DNA of 64,000 nucleotides from Vibrio kanaloae. GTDB lineage: Bacteria; Pseudomonadota; Gammaproteobacteria; Enterobacterales; Vibrionaceae. The stretch covers positions 1,798,001-1,862,000 of the forward strand of contig NZ_AP025497.1 of assembly GCF_024347535.1 (NCBI RefSeq), read 5' to 3'. Within the stretch, counting starts at the first letter, position 1. Each line of letters opens with the position of its first letter. Made by a program: the position numbers and the translations under genes. Positions 9,465-18,873 of the stretch are shown here, in pieces. Below the pieces are notes generated by a model that did no database searches, was not told where the DNA came from, and saw nothing but the letters and a program-made list of their open reading frames with translations.

Positions 9465-11039
9465 ATGCCTACTATATTAGCCAATAATCTCTCATTCCAA
9501 CTCGATACTGGTGAGTGGTTATTCAAAAACATCACCTTTAATTTGAGCACTCGCCTCACAGGACTAGTCGGAAGAAATGGGGCTGGAAAGTCATTGTTAC
9601 TTTCGTTGCTCGTTGGACAAAAACAGCCCACAACGGGCAGTGTTTCGCGCCAAGGTTCAATCGGCTTTTACTCTCAGTTACCATCAACGCTACTGGATAC
9701 CAACATCACCATCGCTGACTTCTTAGGGCTCACCGAAAAGTTAGAAGCGTTAAGCGCCATAGAACAAGGTAGCTGTGAAGTGAAGCTCTTCAATATCATT
9801 GGCGATGATTGGGATCTAGAGGCACGTACCCAGCAGTTGCTAGGTACATTAAAGATCACTAGTGATTTGAACACGCCCTGTTGCTCTTTGAGTGGTGGGC
9901 AACTCGCCCTGTTACAGCTTCATCAGCTGTTCGTATCAAATTACGACATACTGATCCTCGATGAACCTACAAACCATTTGGATAAGGACGGACGCAATTG
10001 GCTACTAGAACAATGCCAGATGTTTGCAGGAAAAATACTTGTCGTCAGCCATGATCGAAGCTTATTGAGACAAATGGAGGGGATCTACCACCTCAACAGC
10101 TTGGGCGTACGTTTCTATAAAGGAAATTATGATGATTACTTCAAACAAGTGTCTAGTCAAAGCGACGCGCTAGAGAAACAGGTTGCGCATCATCAGTCCG
10201 AAAAGAAACGAATCGAGCGTCAAACTCAAGCCAACAAAGAAAAAGCGCAGCAGCGAGAATCTCAGGGAAACCGACTCAGAAAATCAGGTAGCCAACCCAA
10301 GATATTATTAGATGCGATGAAAGATAAAGCAGGACAAAGCCAAGCCGCGTCTGTGACAAGCCAAAGGAATCTCATTGACCAAAACCAACATAAACTTCAG
10401 TCGCTTAAAGAACAGAAAGAGCGGATAAAACCACAAGCTTTGTATCTACAGCAAAGTAATAGCAGTAAAAAGAGCTCTTTGTTAACCATTGAAAACTGCC
10501 GCCTTGTTTACGGCTCTGGTGCGCCCATCAGTTTCTCTTTATCACAAGGGGAACGGTGTTATCTAACCGGTGCTAATGGGTGTGGAAAATCGACACTGTT
10601 AAAAGCGATTCACGATCAACACACCAATTATAAGGGATCGATCAAGCGCTTGGGGCCGACTGTCTATTTGGATCAACACTTTGGCCTGTTAGACACCAAC
10701 GACACTATGTTCGATAGCTTGATGACACACAGCTTTGGGTTAACAGAGAGTGACGCACGAACCTTGTTGGCTGGAATTGGGTTTAGGCGAGACTCCGTAT
10801 ACCGAAAAGTGGCACATTTAAGTGGTGGTGAAAAAATGAAACTGGCGATGTTGATCGTTAGCCACAAGCAAGACACCCCACTTCTATTGCTCGATGAACC
10901 GGACAACCATCTAGACATAGACTCACAACAAATATTGGCGTCCGCTTTGCGTGGATACAAAGGCGCATTTATCTTGGTCAGTCATGATGCTGATTTTGTT
11001 GAGGAAGTCGGCGTCAGCCAAAACCATATACGACTTTAA
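9465..11039 (+). CDS. ABC-F family ATPase (ribosome-associated type)
   Basis: The 524-residue protein has two ATP-binding cassettes and no membrane segment, the mark of the ABC-F group, which acts on the ribosome E site. Cassette 1 has Walker A GRNGAGKS (about residues 37-44), signature LSGGQ and Walker B LILDEPTNHLD. Cassette 2 has Walker A GANGCGKS, signature LSGGE and DEPDNHLD. Between them lies a charged helical linker of about 80-100 residues, the P-site tRNA interaction motif region. It is shorter than Uup or YheS (about 635) and does not look like a clear EttA or YbiT orthologue. It could be an antibiotic-resistance or a housekeeping ABC-F. A strong SD (AGGGAGG) lies 7 bases before ATG. 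Confidence 0.85.
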   Translation: MPTILANNLSFQLDTGEWLFKNITFNLSTRLTGLVGRNGAGKSLLLSLLVGQKQPTTGSVSRQGSIGFYSQLPSTLLDTNITIADFLGLTEKLEALSAIEQGSCEVKLFNIIGDDWDLEARTQQLLGTLKITSDLNTPCCSLSGGQLALLQLHQLFVSNYDILILDEPTNHLDKDGRNWLLEQCQMFAGKILVVSHDRSLLRQMEGIYHLNSLGVRFYKGNYDDYFKQVSSQSDALEKQVAHHQSEKKRIERQTQANKEKAQQRESQGNRLRKSGSQPKILLDAMKDKAGQSQAASVTSQRNLIDQNQHKLQSLKEQKERIKPQALYLQQSNSSKKSSLLTIENCRLVYGSGAPISFSLSQGERCYLTGANGCGKSTLLKAIHDQHTNYKGSIKRLGPTVYLDQHFGLLDTNDTMFDSLMTHSFGLTESDARTLLAGIGFRRDSVYRKVAHLSGGEKMKLAMLIVSHKQDTPLLLLDEPDNHLDIDSQQILASALRGYKGAFILVSHDADFVEEVGVSQNHIRL

Positions 11040-11071
11040 CCTTCGTAGATTCGTTCACTTAGATTAGTTAA

Positions 11072-11100
11072 GCGAGCATCGTTCCGGTGCTCGCCTTTCT
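11072..11100 (+). terminator. Terminator after the ABC-F gene
   Basis: GCGAGCA (11072-11078) pairs with TGCTCGC (11088-11094), followed by CTTTCTT. Confidence 0.75.
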
Positions 11101-11237
11101 TGATTGAGACAAGTAAACTACGCGCCTCGAACATCTATTCATAAGGCTAAGGTTTGCATACTCTAGAACAATTAAAATAAGGGCAACTAAACGGTATTAA
11201 GCGCTTACAGCTGTCAGACGGTCTCACCGAGTTTCCT

Positions 11238-12392
11238 TTGGAGATCTTGGAACTTGCCGATTCTCTTGAAATTCTAGACCTTTCAGGTAATCAGCTGTCA
11301 GACCTACCAGCCGAGTTATCACAGCTTACTCACCTGCGTATTATCTTTGCGTCGAATAACCTGTTTACGCACCTGCCTGATGTTCTAGGTACTCTTCCTA
11401 AGCTCGAAATGGTTGGCTTCAAAACCAACCAAATCAAAACCGTTAGCGAGCAATCTCTGCCTACTCAACTCCGTTGGTTAATCCTGACCGACAATGAGAT
11501 TGAGGCCCTGCCTATCTCACTAGGTGAAAGACCACGACTACAAAAGCTAGCATTGGCTGGTAATAAGATTCGTGTTTTACCAGATAGCATGGAGAACCTA
11601 TCAAACCTTGAACTGGTTCGCCTGTCTGCAAACCAACTGACTGAATTCCCTGAGTTCCTAATCAAGCTACCAAAACTGGCATGGTTAGCGTTTGCGGGTA
11701 ACCCGTTTTGTAAACACCCAAGCAGCTTAGATAGCGTGCCTGCGGTTAGCTCTCAAAGCTATTCACTGAATCAAGTACTTGGCCAAGGCGCGTCAGGCGT
11801 GATCTCTCATGCGAGTTGGCTAAATAGCGACTTTGATTTCCCACAAGAAGTAGCGGTTAAAGTGTTTAAAGGCGAAGTCACCAGTGACGGTTACCCACAT
11901 GATGAGCTAGAAGCGTGCCTTCAAGCTGGCCACCATAACAACTTGGTAAAATCCATTGCTCAAGTTGAGGAACAGGACTACCTAGCTTTGGTGATGGAAC
12001 TCATTCCAAGCAGCTACTACAACCTAGGTCTGCCACCGACACTCGAGACTTGCACACGTGATACTTTCCCAGAAGGTTTTGAACTTCCGCTCTCGCAAAT
12101 CGACAACATTATGACTCAGATGATCGATGTATTTAATCACCTGCATGACAACAAGGTTTGTCACGGTGACTTGTATGCGCACAACACCCTAGTCAATGAA
12201 CAAGGCCAAATGCTCTTTGGTGATTTTGGAGCGGCGACCATCTATGGTTACTTGAATGAAGAGCAGCAGCAAGGCATTCGACGTATCGAAGCTCGCGCTC
12301 TCAAGTACTTTATTGATGACCTACTGACAGTTTGCGCTGCAAGCGATATCAATTCAGAGCTGTATAAGAAACTCGAAAGCTATCACGCATAA
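11238..12392 (+). CDS. Leucine-rich-repeat protein kinase (5' end interrupted by a stop codon)
   Basis: Residues 1-165 hold about seven leucine-rich repeats (LEILDLSGNQLSDLP type). The rest is a protein-kinase-like domain with all key motifs: glycine loop GQGASGV, lysine in VAVKVF, catalytic loop HGDLYAHN and metal-binding DFG in GDFGAA. The likely role is Ser/Thr phosphorylation guided by the repeats; the substrate is unknown. The start is a problem. The frame opens at TTG 11238, but homologous sequence (HTLEQLK, stop, GQLNGIKRLQLSDGLTEFP) continues upstream to TTG 11154, broken only by TAA at 11178-11180. Either the gene is damaged or translation restarts further in. No good SD precedes 11238. 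Confidence 0.75.
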   Translation: MEILELADSLEILDLSGNQLSDLPAELSQLTHLRIIFASNNLFTHLPDVLGTLPKLEMVGFKTNQIKTVSEQSLPTQLRWLILTDNEIEALPISLGERPRLQKLALAGNKIRVLPDSMENLSNLELVRLSANQLTEFPEFLIKLPKLAWLAFAGNPFCKHPSSLDSVPAVSSQSYSLNQVLGQGASGVISHASWLNSDFDFPQEVAVKVFKGEVTSDGYPHDELEACLQAGHHNNLVKSIAQVEEQDYLALVMELIPSSYYNLGLPPTLETCTRDTFPEGFELPLSQIDNIMTQMIDVFNHLHDNKVCHGDLYAHNTLVNEQGQMLFGDFGAATIYGYLNEEQQQGIRRIEARALKYFIDDLLTVCAASDINSELYKKLESYHA

Positions 12393-12435
12393 GAGCGACC
12401 AAGCTTAAGCGTTTAATCGAGTTTCTCCTGAAATG

Positions 12436-12464
12436 AAAAAGCTAACGTTTGACGTTAGCTTTTT
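12436..12464. terminator. Bidirectional terminator between converging genes
   Basis: A perfect 13-bp stem (AAAAAGCTAACGT, loop TTG, ACGTTAGCTTTTT) serves the LRR kinase on the plus strand and the hypothetical gene on the minus strand. Confidence 0.85.
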
Positions 12465-12495
12465 TGCTTCTAGAGCTGAATTAATCGAAACAGAC

Positions 12496-12948
12496 TTAAC
12501 TAGCTTCCACCTGAACAAGCTTGAGATAAGAGTGGAGTTCTTGATTCTTATACTCCACTGCCGAATGAATATTGAGGTCTTTACGCGCGACAACATCAAA
12601 CTGGTAACGATTATCACCTTTATCGATTTCAACTTGCAGCAACCCGCTTTTCAATAACCAATGACCTTGTGTTTCAAATCGGTCAAACAAACGATATTCA
12701 GTTAAGCTACCATCAGAATGAAAGTGAACTTCGGTAATGTACCCTGCTGGGCAGCTTTTTACCCAAACACGGTTTTCAATATCACTGGTAACAAAATCGC
12801 GCTTGGTTGCACGCCAAACTAAAAACGCTTCGCTGTCGTAAAGATCGATGTCGAGCTCGGTACGAGGAATTAACGGCTGGTCAGTTTGCTCACGACAATA
12901 AAGTTGAAGCAAGATTTGCTGCTTAGTGTCGCTCGATAACTCAGTCAT
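12496..12948 (-). CDS. Conserved hypothetical protein, 150 residues
   Basis: I do not recognise this protein. It is soluble and acidic, with no signal peptide or membrane segment, and starts MTELSSDTKQ. The middle (CPAGYITEVHFHSDGSLTEYRLF) and the C-terminal half read like a small beta-rich fold. An SD-like AGGAAGG lies four bases before the ATG. It stands in the same direction as yqfB with a 49-base gap and may be co-transcribed with it. A bidirectional terminator follows. The reading frame looks genuine because of the SD, the spacing and the lack of a better frame. Confidence 0.75.
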   Translation of the reverse strand: MTELSSDTKQQILLQLYCREQTDQPLIPRTELDIDLYDSEAFLVWRATKRDFVTSDIENRVWVKSCPAGYITEVHFHSDGSLTEYRLFDRFETQGHWLLKSGLLQVEIDKGDNRYQFDVVARKDLNIHSAVEYKNQELHSYLKLVQVEAS

Positions 12949-12997
12949 TAATCCTTCCTATTCATCCAGAACTGCACTAAAGGTGCGTTGTTAGCGA

Positions 12998-13312
12998 TTA
13001 AACTAGCTCGTAAGAGACAACGTAAAGCTGAGAAATACCTGGGTAGATATCTTGAATCACATCTTTCAGCACTTGCAGCGTCATGTTCTCTTGTTGTGCA
13101 TGGAACTCACCCAGCTCATCGAACAGAATTGGTTCTACGCTGATGATCTTGAGATTACAGAACACGCGCCCTTCTTCTAACGTTGAGACTTCAACAACGC
13201 TGCCCGGTTGGTAATCACGCTCTGATTCATCGCGAATAGTAATGGTCTTTTTGCCAGAAAGGATGTCAGCTTCAAAACGTCCAAAGAACGTCATAGTAGT
13301 TGGTGCAGTCAT
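12998..13312 (-). CDS. yqfB: N4-acetylcytidine amidohydrolase, ASCH domain
   Basis: The 104-residue protein is a near full-length match in pattern to E. coli YqfB (103 residues), which hydrolyses N4-acetylcytidine to cytidine and acetate in nucleoside salvage. Shared words include ITIRDES and AEQENMTL-like HAQQENMTL. The catalytic residues known for YqfB (Lys21, Thr24, Glu74) correspond here to Lys22, Thr25 and Glu75, all present. The whole protein is one ASCH (PUA-like) domain. It lies between the hypothetical gene at 12496 and the ribosomal protein operon. Confidence 0.88.
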   Translation of the reverse strand: MTAPTTMTFFGRFEADILSGKKTITIRDESERDYQPGSVVEVSTLEEGRVFCNLKIISVEPILFDELGEFHAQQENMTLQVLKDVIQDIYPGISQLYVVSYELV

Positions 13313-13392
13313 TTATATCGGTCGCTTAACATTTAAAAGTTAGGTAGATGTTTATATACCAGAATGCCAGATCAAGCGAATAAAAATTAGAT

Positions 13393-13437
13393 GCGGAAGT
13401 TCATCTCGTCATTCCCAAGACTGACGGAGGAAGGAGT
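13393..13437. repeat. Short REP-like inverted repeat element
   Basis: Within about 45 bases, CATTCCCAA and TTGGGAATC face each other around a G-rich centre (CTGACGGAGGAAGGAG). I recall similar dispersed elements in intergenic regions of Splendidus-clade Vibrio, but no second copy was found in this window by eye. It sits between yqfB and the rplT terminator. Confidence 0.5.
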
Positions 13438-13473
13438 TGGGAATCTCTAAAAGAGACAAATTACAGGCAATAA

Positions 13474-13499
13474 AAAAGGAGAACCGAAGTTCTCCTTTT
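13474..13499. terminator. Terminator of the thrS-infC-rpmI-rplT operon
   Basis: AAAAGGAGAAC (13474-13484) pairs with GTTCTCCTTTT (13489-13499) around a CGAA tetraloop. On the minus strand it is followed by a T-rich tract. It lies about 25 bases after the rplT stop. Confidence 0.9.
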
Positions 13500-13524
13500 C
13501 TTAAACCTTTAAGCTAACTCTAAA

Positions 13525-13878
13525 TTATAGAGATGCTTTCGCTTTTTCAACTAGAACAGCAAATGCTGCTTTGTCGAATACTGCGATGTCAGCAAGAATC
13601 TTACGGTCGATCTCGATAGATGCTTTCTTAAGGCCATTGATGAAACGGCTGTAAGATAGACCATTTTGACGAGATGCCGCGTTGATACGTGCAATCCAAA
13701 GTTGACGGAATTGACGTTTCTTGTTGCGACGGTCACGGTAAGCGTATTGACCAGCTTTGGTAACTGCTTGGAAAGCTACGCGGTAAACACGTGAACGTGC
13801 TCCGTAGTAACCTTTAGCTTGTTTTAGAACTTTCTTATGACGTGCACGAGCTTGTACACCACGTTTTACGCGAGGCAT
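13525..13878 (-). CDS. rplT: 50S ribosomal protein L20
   Basis: L20 is an early assembly protein that binds 23S rRNA. The 117-residue, very basic sequence ([19 protein letters not shown], then GYYGARSR) is the full family length. It follows rpmI by 42 bases on the same strand and is the last gene of the thrS-infC-rpmI-rplT operon. In E. coli L20 represses translation of rpmI and thus of itself by binding the operon mRNA; the site is likely in the infC-rpmI gap here too. Confidence 0.98.
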   Translation of the reverse strand: MPRVKRGVQARARHKKVLKQAKGYYGARSRVYRVAFQAVTKAGQYAYRDRRNKKRQFRQLWIARINAASRQNGLSYSRFINGLKKASIEIDRKILADIAVFDKAAFAVLVEKAKASL

Positions 13879-13920
13879 TATGCTTCTCCTAAACTAAACG
13901 AATTTATAAACTAAAAAGAA

Positions 13921-14115
13921 TTAAGCGTATGGCATCATACGTAGAACTTGAGCAACTTCACATTTAGGAAGGATCGAGTTCGGACGTAGCTGACGCTTGT
14001 TCTTAGTAGTACGCTTAGTCAGGATGTGACGTTTACCAGCGTGCTTAAACTTAATACCACCAGCAGTTTTCTGGAAACGCTTAGCAGCACCTTTGTTGGT
14101 TTTCATCTTAGGCAT
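13921..14115 (-). CDS. rpmI: 50S ribosomal protein L35
   Basis: L35 is a small basic large-subunit protein. The 64-residue sequence ([14 protein letters not shown], later KRHILTKR) has the expected length. It lies between infC and rplT on the minus strand. The 104-base gap before it holds a hairpin with a T tract (14163-14199), probably a control point. Confidence 0.98.
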   Translation of the reverse strand: MPKMKTNKGAAKRFQKTAGGIKFKHAGKRHILTKRTTKNKRQLRPNSILPKCEVAQVLRMMPYA

Positions 14116-14162
14116 GATGAATAACTCCGCATTGTTGAGTTGTTAATAACATAGTAATTAGG

Positions 14163-14199
14163 GCGAATAAAACCCCGCAACCTGAGGCTGCAGGGTTTA
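14163..14199 (-). promoter_or_regulatory. Hairpin with T tract between infC and rpmI (probable attenuator or L20 control element)
   Basis: On the minus strand AAACCCTGCAGCC pairs with GGTTGCGGGGTTT across a TCA loop with two mismatches, followed by TTTTATT. It starts about 20 bases after the infC stop. Its form is that of an intrinsic terminator inside an operon, so it may partly uncouple rpmI-rplT from thrS-infC. In E. coli the same gap takes part in L20 autoregulation, and which mechanism applies here is open. Confidence 0.6.
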
Positions 14200-14219
14200 A
14201 TTACTTGCAAAGCCGTTAA

Positions 14220-14771
14220 TTACTTCTTTTTAGGGGCCAACACCATGATCATCTGGCGACCTTCAATTCTCGTTGGGAAAGATTCGACAACTGCAAATTC
14301 TTCAGTATCTACTTTCAAACGATTAAGAACGTCAACACCGATTTCTTGGTGAGCCATTTCGCGGCCACGGAAGCGAATTGTTACCTTCACTTTGTTGCCG
14401 TCTTCTAGGAAACCAGTCAGGTTGCGTAGTTTTACCTGATAGTCTCCAATATCAGTTCCAGGTCGGAATTTAATTTCCTTGATCTGAACCTGCTTTTGCT
14501 TTTTCTTCTGCTCTTTCGCAGCTTTGCTCTTCTCGAAGAGGAACTTACCGTAGTCCATCACACGACAAACTGGCGGCTCGGCGTTAGGGCTAATCTCCAC
14601 AAGATCCATACCAGCTTCATTTGCAGCTTCCATCGCTTCCGCGATTGTTACTACACCAACAGCTTCGCCGTCTGCGCCAGTTAGACGCACTTCACGAACG
14701 CCACGAATGTCACCGTTTAAACGGTGCTGGTTTTGTTTGGCCGGTTGTTGGCCACGTCTTCCGCCTTTAAT
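14220..14771 (-). CDS. infC: Translation initiation factor IF-3 (AUU start)
   Basis: IF-3 binds the 30S subunit, keeps subunits apart and checks the start codon. The protein is 183 residues from an ATT codon at 14771 (reading [20 protein letters not shown], the first residue decoded as Met). I chose ATT because a strong SD (GGAGGA) lies six bases before it, the N-terminal family sequence begins there, and no ATG exists in the conserved N-terminus. The rare AUU start is the known device by which IF-3 limits its own synthesis. Its SD lies inside the last codons of thrS, and only two bases separate the thrS stop from the infC start codon. Confidence 0.95.
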   Translation of the reverse strand: MKGGRRGQQPAKQNQHRLNGDIRGVREVRLTGADGEAVGVVTIAEAMEAANEAGMDLVEISPNAEPPVCRVMDYGKFLFEKSKAAKEQKKKQKQVQIKEIKFRPGTDIGDYQVKLRNLTGFLEDGNKVKVTIRFRGREMAHQEIGVDVLNRLKVDTEEFAVVESFPTRIEGRQMIMVLAPKKK

Positions 14772-14773
14772 AG

Positions 14774-16702
14774 CTATTCCTCCAGATTGAGCTTACGGCT
14801 TGAAACTTCGGCTTGGATGTATGAAATAAAGTCATCCACTTTAAACTTGCCAAGGTCCTTACCTTTACGTGTACGTACTGCAATTTCGCCGGCTTCCATT
14901 TCTTGGTCACCACACACAAGCATGAACGGTACACGTTTCAAAGTATGTTCGCGGATTTTAAAGCCAATCTTCTCATTTCTCAAGTCTGCTTTGACTCTAA
15001 ATCCACTTTTTTGCAGTTTTTTCGTAATTTCTTGTACATATTCAGACTGTTTGTCTGTAATACCCATTACAACTGCTTGTTCTGGCGCCAACCACGTAGG
15101 GAAGAAGCCAGCGTATTCTTCAATAAGAATACCAATGAAGCGTTCTAGTGAACCTAAAATCGCGCGGTGGATCATAACTGGCGTGTGACGCTCGTTATCT
15201 TCACCTACGTAAGTAGCACCTAAACGTTCTGGTAATGCAAAATCGAGCTGCACTGTACCACATTGCCATGCACGGTCCAAACAATCATGCAAAGTAAATT
15301 CAATCTTAGGTCCGTAGAACGCACCCTCGCCTTCTTGAATCTCGTATGCAATCTCCATTGACTCTAGCGCTTGCTTAAGATCGGCCTCTGCACGGTCCCA
15401 CATTTCGTCTGAACCGACACGCTGTTCTGGACGAGTAGATAGCTTAACAACAATGTTTTCGAAACCGAAAGTTGTATAAGTATCGTAAACCATTTCAATA
15501 CAAGCTTTAACTTCTTGTTGAACTTGGTCTTCAGTACAGAATACGTGAGCATCATCTTGAGTGAATCCACGAACACGCATGATGCCATGAAGTGCGCCAG
15601 ACGGCTCGTTACGGTGACATGAGCCGAACTCAGCCATACGTAGCGGTAGATCACGGTAAGATTTCAAACCTTGGTTGAAGATTTGAACGTGACCAGGACA
15701 GTTCATTGGCTTAATAGCGTATTCACGGTTCTCTGAAGAAGTTGTGAACATCGCGTCTGCGTACTTATCCCAGTGACCAGAGCGTTCCCAAAGAACACGG
15801 TCCATCATTAATGGGCCTTTTACTTCTTGGTAATCATACTCAGTCAGTTTCTGACGAATAAATACTTCTAGCTCACGGAAGATAGTCCAACCGTTGTGAT
15901 GCCAAAACACCATGCCTGGTGCTTCTTGCTGCATGTGGAATAGATCAAGCGCTTTACCGATTTTACGGTGGTCACGTTTAGCCGCTTCTTCTAGGCGCAC
16001 AAGGTGAGCTTTAAGTGCCTTCTTGTCTTGGAATGCAGTGCCGTAGATACGTTGAAGCATCTTGTTATCACTGTTACCACGCCAGTATGCACCTGCTACA
16101 TTAAGTAGCGTGAAATGCTGGCAGAAGCTCATGTTAGGTACGTGTGGGCCACGACACATATCGATGTATTCTTCGTGATGGTACAGGCCAGGACGGTCGT
16201 CTTTAGAAACATTCTCGTCCAAGATTTCAATTTTGTAAGTCTCGCCGCGAGCTTCGAATGCGTCACGCGCTTCCTGCCAGCTAACTTTCTTCTTAACAAC
16301 CTGATACTTGGTCTTCGCTAGCTCTTTCATACGCTTTTCAATCTTTTCTAGATCTTCTTGCGTTAGAGAGTGCTCAAGGTCGATATCGTAGTAGAAACCG
16401 TTATCGATAGTAGGACCGATCGCCATTTTCGCTTCTGGAAAAAGCTGCTTAATCGCGTGACCTAAAAGGTGAGCACAAGAGTGACGAACGATTTCAAGGC
16501 CATCGACTTCATCTTTAGCTGTGATGATTTCTAGGCTTGCATCATTTTCGATAAGATCACAAGCATCAACACGCTCGCCGTCTACACGACCAGCAATGGT
16601 TGCTTTAGCAAGACCAGGACCGATTGATAGGGCAACATCTAGAGTTGATACAGGGTTGTCAAATTGACGCTGACTACCGTCAGGAAGAGTAATAATTGGC
16701 AT
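14774..16702 (-). CDS. thrS: Threonine--tRNA ligase
   Basis: ThrRS charges tRNA-Thr. The 642-residue protein matches the E. coli length exactly when started at ATG 16702 ([11 protein letters not shown]), which has an SD AAAGGAC eight bases upstream. An in-frame start at 16741 would add a non-homologous extension. Domains in order are TGS (1-60), the editing domain with [10 protein letters not shown] (HxxxH, about 70-82), the class II catalytic core (motif 2 around [15 protein letters not shown]), and the C-terminal anticodon-binding domain. It is the first gene of the thrS-infC-rpmI-rplT operon. Confidence 0.97.
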   Translation of the reverse strand: MPIITLPDGSQRQFDNPVSTLDVALSIGPGLAKATIAGRVDGERVDACDLIENDASLEIITAKDEVDGLEIVRHSCAHLLGHAIKQLFPEAKMAIGPTIDNGFYYDIDLEHSLTQEDLEKIEKRMKELAKTKYQVVKKKVSWQEARDAFEARGETYKIEILDENVSKDDRPGLYHHEEYIDMCRGPHVPNMSFCQHFTLLNVAGAYWRGNSDNKMLQRIYGTAFQDKKALKAHLVRLEEAAKRDHRKIGKALDLFHMQQEAPGMVFWHHNGWTIFRELEVFIRQKLTEYDYQEVKGPLMMDRVLWERSGHWDKYADAMFTTSSENREYAIKPMNCPGHVQIFNQGLKSYRDLPLRMAEFGSCHRNEPSGALHGIMRVRGFTQDDAHVFCTEDQVQQEVKACIEMVYDTYTTFGFENIVVKLSTRPEQRVGSDEMWDRAEADLKQALESMEIAYEIQEGEGAFYGPKIEFTLHDCLDRAWQCGTVQLDFALPERLGATYVGEDNERHTPVMIHRAILGSLERFIGILIEEYAGFFPTWLAPEQAVVMGITDKQSEYVQEITKKLQKSGFRVKADLRNEKIGFKIREHTLKRVPFMLVCGDQEMEAGEIAVRTRKGKDLGKFKVDDFISYIQAEVSSRKLNLEE

Positions 16703-17063
16703 TATTTGTCCTTTACAGTGGTGTTGCACACCAAGCAACACATGAAAATGTTTAATATATGTTTTTCAATCAACGAGTATGTTGATCGTAGATATATGCA
16801 TAATAAAGATACCCACATAGAAGCAAATACAGATGCCCCATTTGTACGTATCCGAGCATTTTAACGAAATAATATGAAATGACAATGATGGAGGGAACCT
16901 CCCGACTCTCCTATTGACGTCGTTATGCCAAAAAGTGACTTCCCATTCCCTTGAACCACCTTTCGAATCGAACTGTTCTAACTTACCTATTTCGACTCAA
17001 CTCTTACAAATTAGTCATTTAGAACTAAGCTCTATAAAGCAACTAGATACAGATGAGGCGCAT

Positions 17064-18050
17064 ATGGAGAAGCTAGCTACTTTTATATCACTCACACCTC
17101 GTTTACTGTTAACAATAGCCATAGCAGTTACTGCACCAGAAACGGCATGGGCCAACAAAGATTACGGCCCCTTAATCAGTTATACCCAAGCACCGTTGCA
17201 GTCCGTTCGCCTGACTCCAACACTTCGTTCTGGCTTTCCACTCGAAGAGAATAAGGTTGAAATGTTTACCGCCTTAACTGCCGCGAGCATCTGGGCCCAC
17301 TCCCCCGACTATCACTTCGACTATTATCAAAACCAACTTCAGACAGGACTGCGGTGGCAATTAACCACAAGGTGGCAAGTAGAATTCAATTACCGTTGGC
17401 TTTATGCAGCCAATAATCACCTCGACAAAATCACCATCAATTTTCATGACCTATTTAGCATCGACCAAGCAGGGCGAGACCAGAAAGAGCGACACCAATT
17501 CGACATCTATGCACCAGACCACGACATCAATATTCGTGACTTCTCCGGTGACACGCTAACCAGCGCTTTCACGTTCTACAACCAATACCAAATCATAGAT
17601 CTAGAAAACCACGGCTTGTCATTTGGTTTATCCCTATATCACAACAACGTCAGCCACGGCGCCTTCGAAGGAAGCAGCACCGAGCAAAGTGTACAATTCA
17701 ACTATTCATACCAACTCGACATCAATACCTTTTATACAAGCTTAGGGTTTACCAATCAGTCCAGTCGAGAGGTCGAAAATAGTTTTTCACATAAAAAGAG
17801 AACATGGTCATGGATGGGCGGCTATCAGCTCACACTATTTGAAAAGCATGAGTTACACCTTGAATATCGATGGTATGAAGGCGCAGAAGACGGTGAAACT
17901 GAATTTTCGGAAGCCGCGAATGAAATGATGCTTGGGTATCGCTATCTCATGCAGCGTTCAGCTATCGAGATATCCATTATCGAAAACATCTTCAACATGG
18001 ATAACTCCACCGACGTCGCCTTCCAATTGGCCTATCGTCATCAGTGGTAA
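17064..18050 (+). CDS. DUF3187 family protein, probable outer-membrane beta-barrel
   Basis: From ATG 17064 (SD GATGAGG, five bases before) the protein is 328 residues with a typical signal peptide (MEKLATFISLTPRLLLTIAIAVTAPETAWA, cleavage after AWA near residue 30). The mature part is rich in alternating aromatic and polar strands, such as LRWQLTTRWQVEFNYRWLY, and ends in an aromatic residue (RHQW), both usual for outer-membrane barrels. The family has no established function; it may be a porin-like or structural barrel. A longer in-frame start at 16914 is unlikely because it would bury the signal peptide. A strong terminator follows. Confidence 0.8.
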   Translation: MEKLATFISLTPRLLLTIAIAVTAPETAWANKDYGPLISYTQAPLQSVRLTPTLRSGFPLEENKVEMFTALTAASIWAHSPDYHFDYYQNQLQTGLRWQLTTRWQVEFNYRWLYAANNHLDKITINFHDLFSIDQAGRDQKERHQFDIYAPDHDINIRDFSGDTLTSAFTFYNQYQIIDLENHGLSFGLSLYHNNVSHGAFEGSSTEQSVQFNYSYQLDINTFYTSLGFTNQSSREVENSFSHKKRTWSWMGGYQLTLFEKHELHLEYRWYEGAEDGETEFSEAANEMMLGYRYLMQRSAIEISIIENIFNMDNSTDVAFQLAYRHQW

Positions 18051-18082
18051 ACACATTTCAGGTCGAGACAGCAGAATCAAAA

Positions 18083-18106
18083 AAGCCGAACGAGTTCGTT
18101 CGGCTT
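18083..18106. terminator. Bidirectional terminator between DUF3187 and spo0M-like genes
   Basis: AAGCCGAACGA (18083-18093) pairs with TCGTTCGGCTT (18096-18106). A-rich and T-rich flanks allow it to work on both strands. Confidence 0.85.
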
Positions 18107-18129
18107 AATTTTGTCGGCACTGTTGGCAA

Positions 18130-18873
18130 CTACGCACTCATAATTCGTGAGACTGCATTGCGAATGTCTGAATCAGCCGTGTTTGCAGGCAAGCTGAATG
18201 AGATGTATTGGTCGCCACGGAAACTCATTGAACGGTCGATTTCTGCTAGGCAGTGAACCATTGAACCTTCTACGATGAATGACAGCTCGATCTCTTTGTT
18301 ATTCATAAAACCGCCGCTGCGAAATTCAATCTCTTGGTAACAGCCCGAACGCGAAGCAAAGCTGTTGCCTTTTAAGAAGCCCTTCTCTACGTCTGCTTTC
18401 ACCATGGCCATGCCCGATGCTTCAACACCTTGAATGATTTTAGCGACTGTTGGCAGTGGATGAACGGAGATAAAATCGCGATCTTTAGGGTCAATCGCAA
18501 AGCCGATATCTAGGTTTGTTTCAACCCACACATGGCATTGGTTCATTTGTGCGTTCAACGCAGTCACTGGTGTTTCATCATTTAACTTAAGGCGGAATGG
18601 GACCAACTTGGTTTCACCCGGTTGAATAACGAAAGACTCTACAGCTCGAATACTACTCAGTGAAAAGGTTTCGTAACTGGTGCTATCTTCGGTTTCGACT
18701 TTTACTTCTGTATTGAGAACCAAGTTGATCCGGTCGATTTGTTGCTCAACGTCGCCACCAATGATATGAACATTGCCAGACAACTCGCCACCTTGGAAAA
18801 CTTCAATATTATCTAAGACGGTATCAACCTTTGCTGCACCGATGCCCAACGATGCTTTTAATTTCTTAAACAT
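18130..18873 (-). CDS. Spo0M-family (sporulation-control, arrestin-like) protein
   Basis: The 247-residue protein starts at ATG 18873 (MFKKLKASLGIGAAKVDTVLD) with an SD AAGGAAA. The N-terminal GGELSGNVHIIGGDVEQQIDRI segment and the beta-rich body are those of Spo0M, an arrestin-fold family first found in Bacillus sporulation but widespread in non-sporulating bacteria, where its job is unclear. A 17-base longer in-frame ATG exists at 18894 but is less well placed. It is divergent from hutC and shows no functional link with the hut genes. Confidence 0.85.
   Translation of the reverse strand: MFKKLKASLGIGAAKVDTVLDNIEVFQGGELSGNVHIIGGDVEQQIDRINLVLNTEVKVETEDSTSYETFSLSSIRAVESFVIQPGETKLVPFRLKLNDETPVTALNAQMNQCHVWVETNLDIGFAIDPKDRDFISVHPLPTVAKIIQGVEASGMAMVKADVEKGFLKGNSFASRSGCYQEIEFRSGGFMNNKEIELSFIVEGSMVHCLAEIDRSMSFRGDQYISFSLPANTADSDIRNAVSRIMSA

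Noticed and set aside
12433..12657. Plus-strand frame starting in the bidirectional terminator
   Set aside because: Its first codons are the terminator stem itself, and the rest overlaps the better-supported minus-strand gene.
16769..16786. Inverted repeat ATCAAC-N6-GTTGAT upstream of thrS as a ThrRS operator
   Set aside because: E. coli thrS is controlled by tRNA-like leader structures, but this stem is short and its loop does not clearly mimic the tRNA-Thr anticodon arm.
16914..17063. Longer N-terminus of the DUF3187 protein
   Set aside because: It would put about 50 polar residues in front of a clear signal peptide, and ATG 17064 has its own SD.
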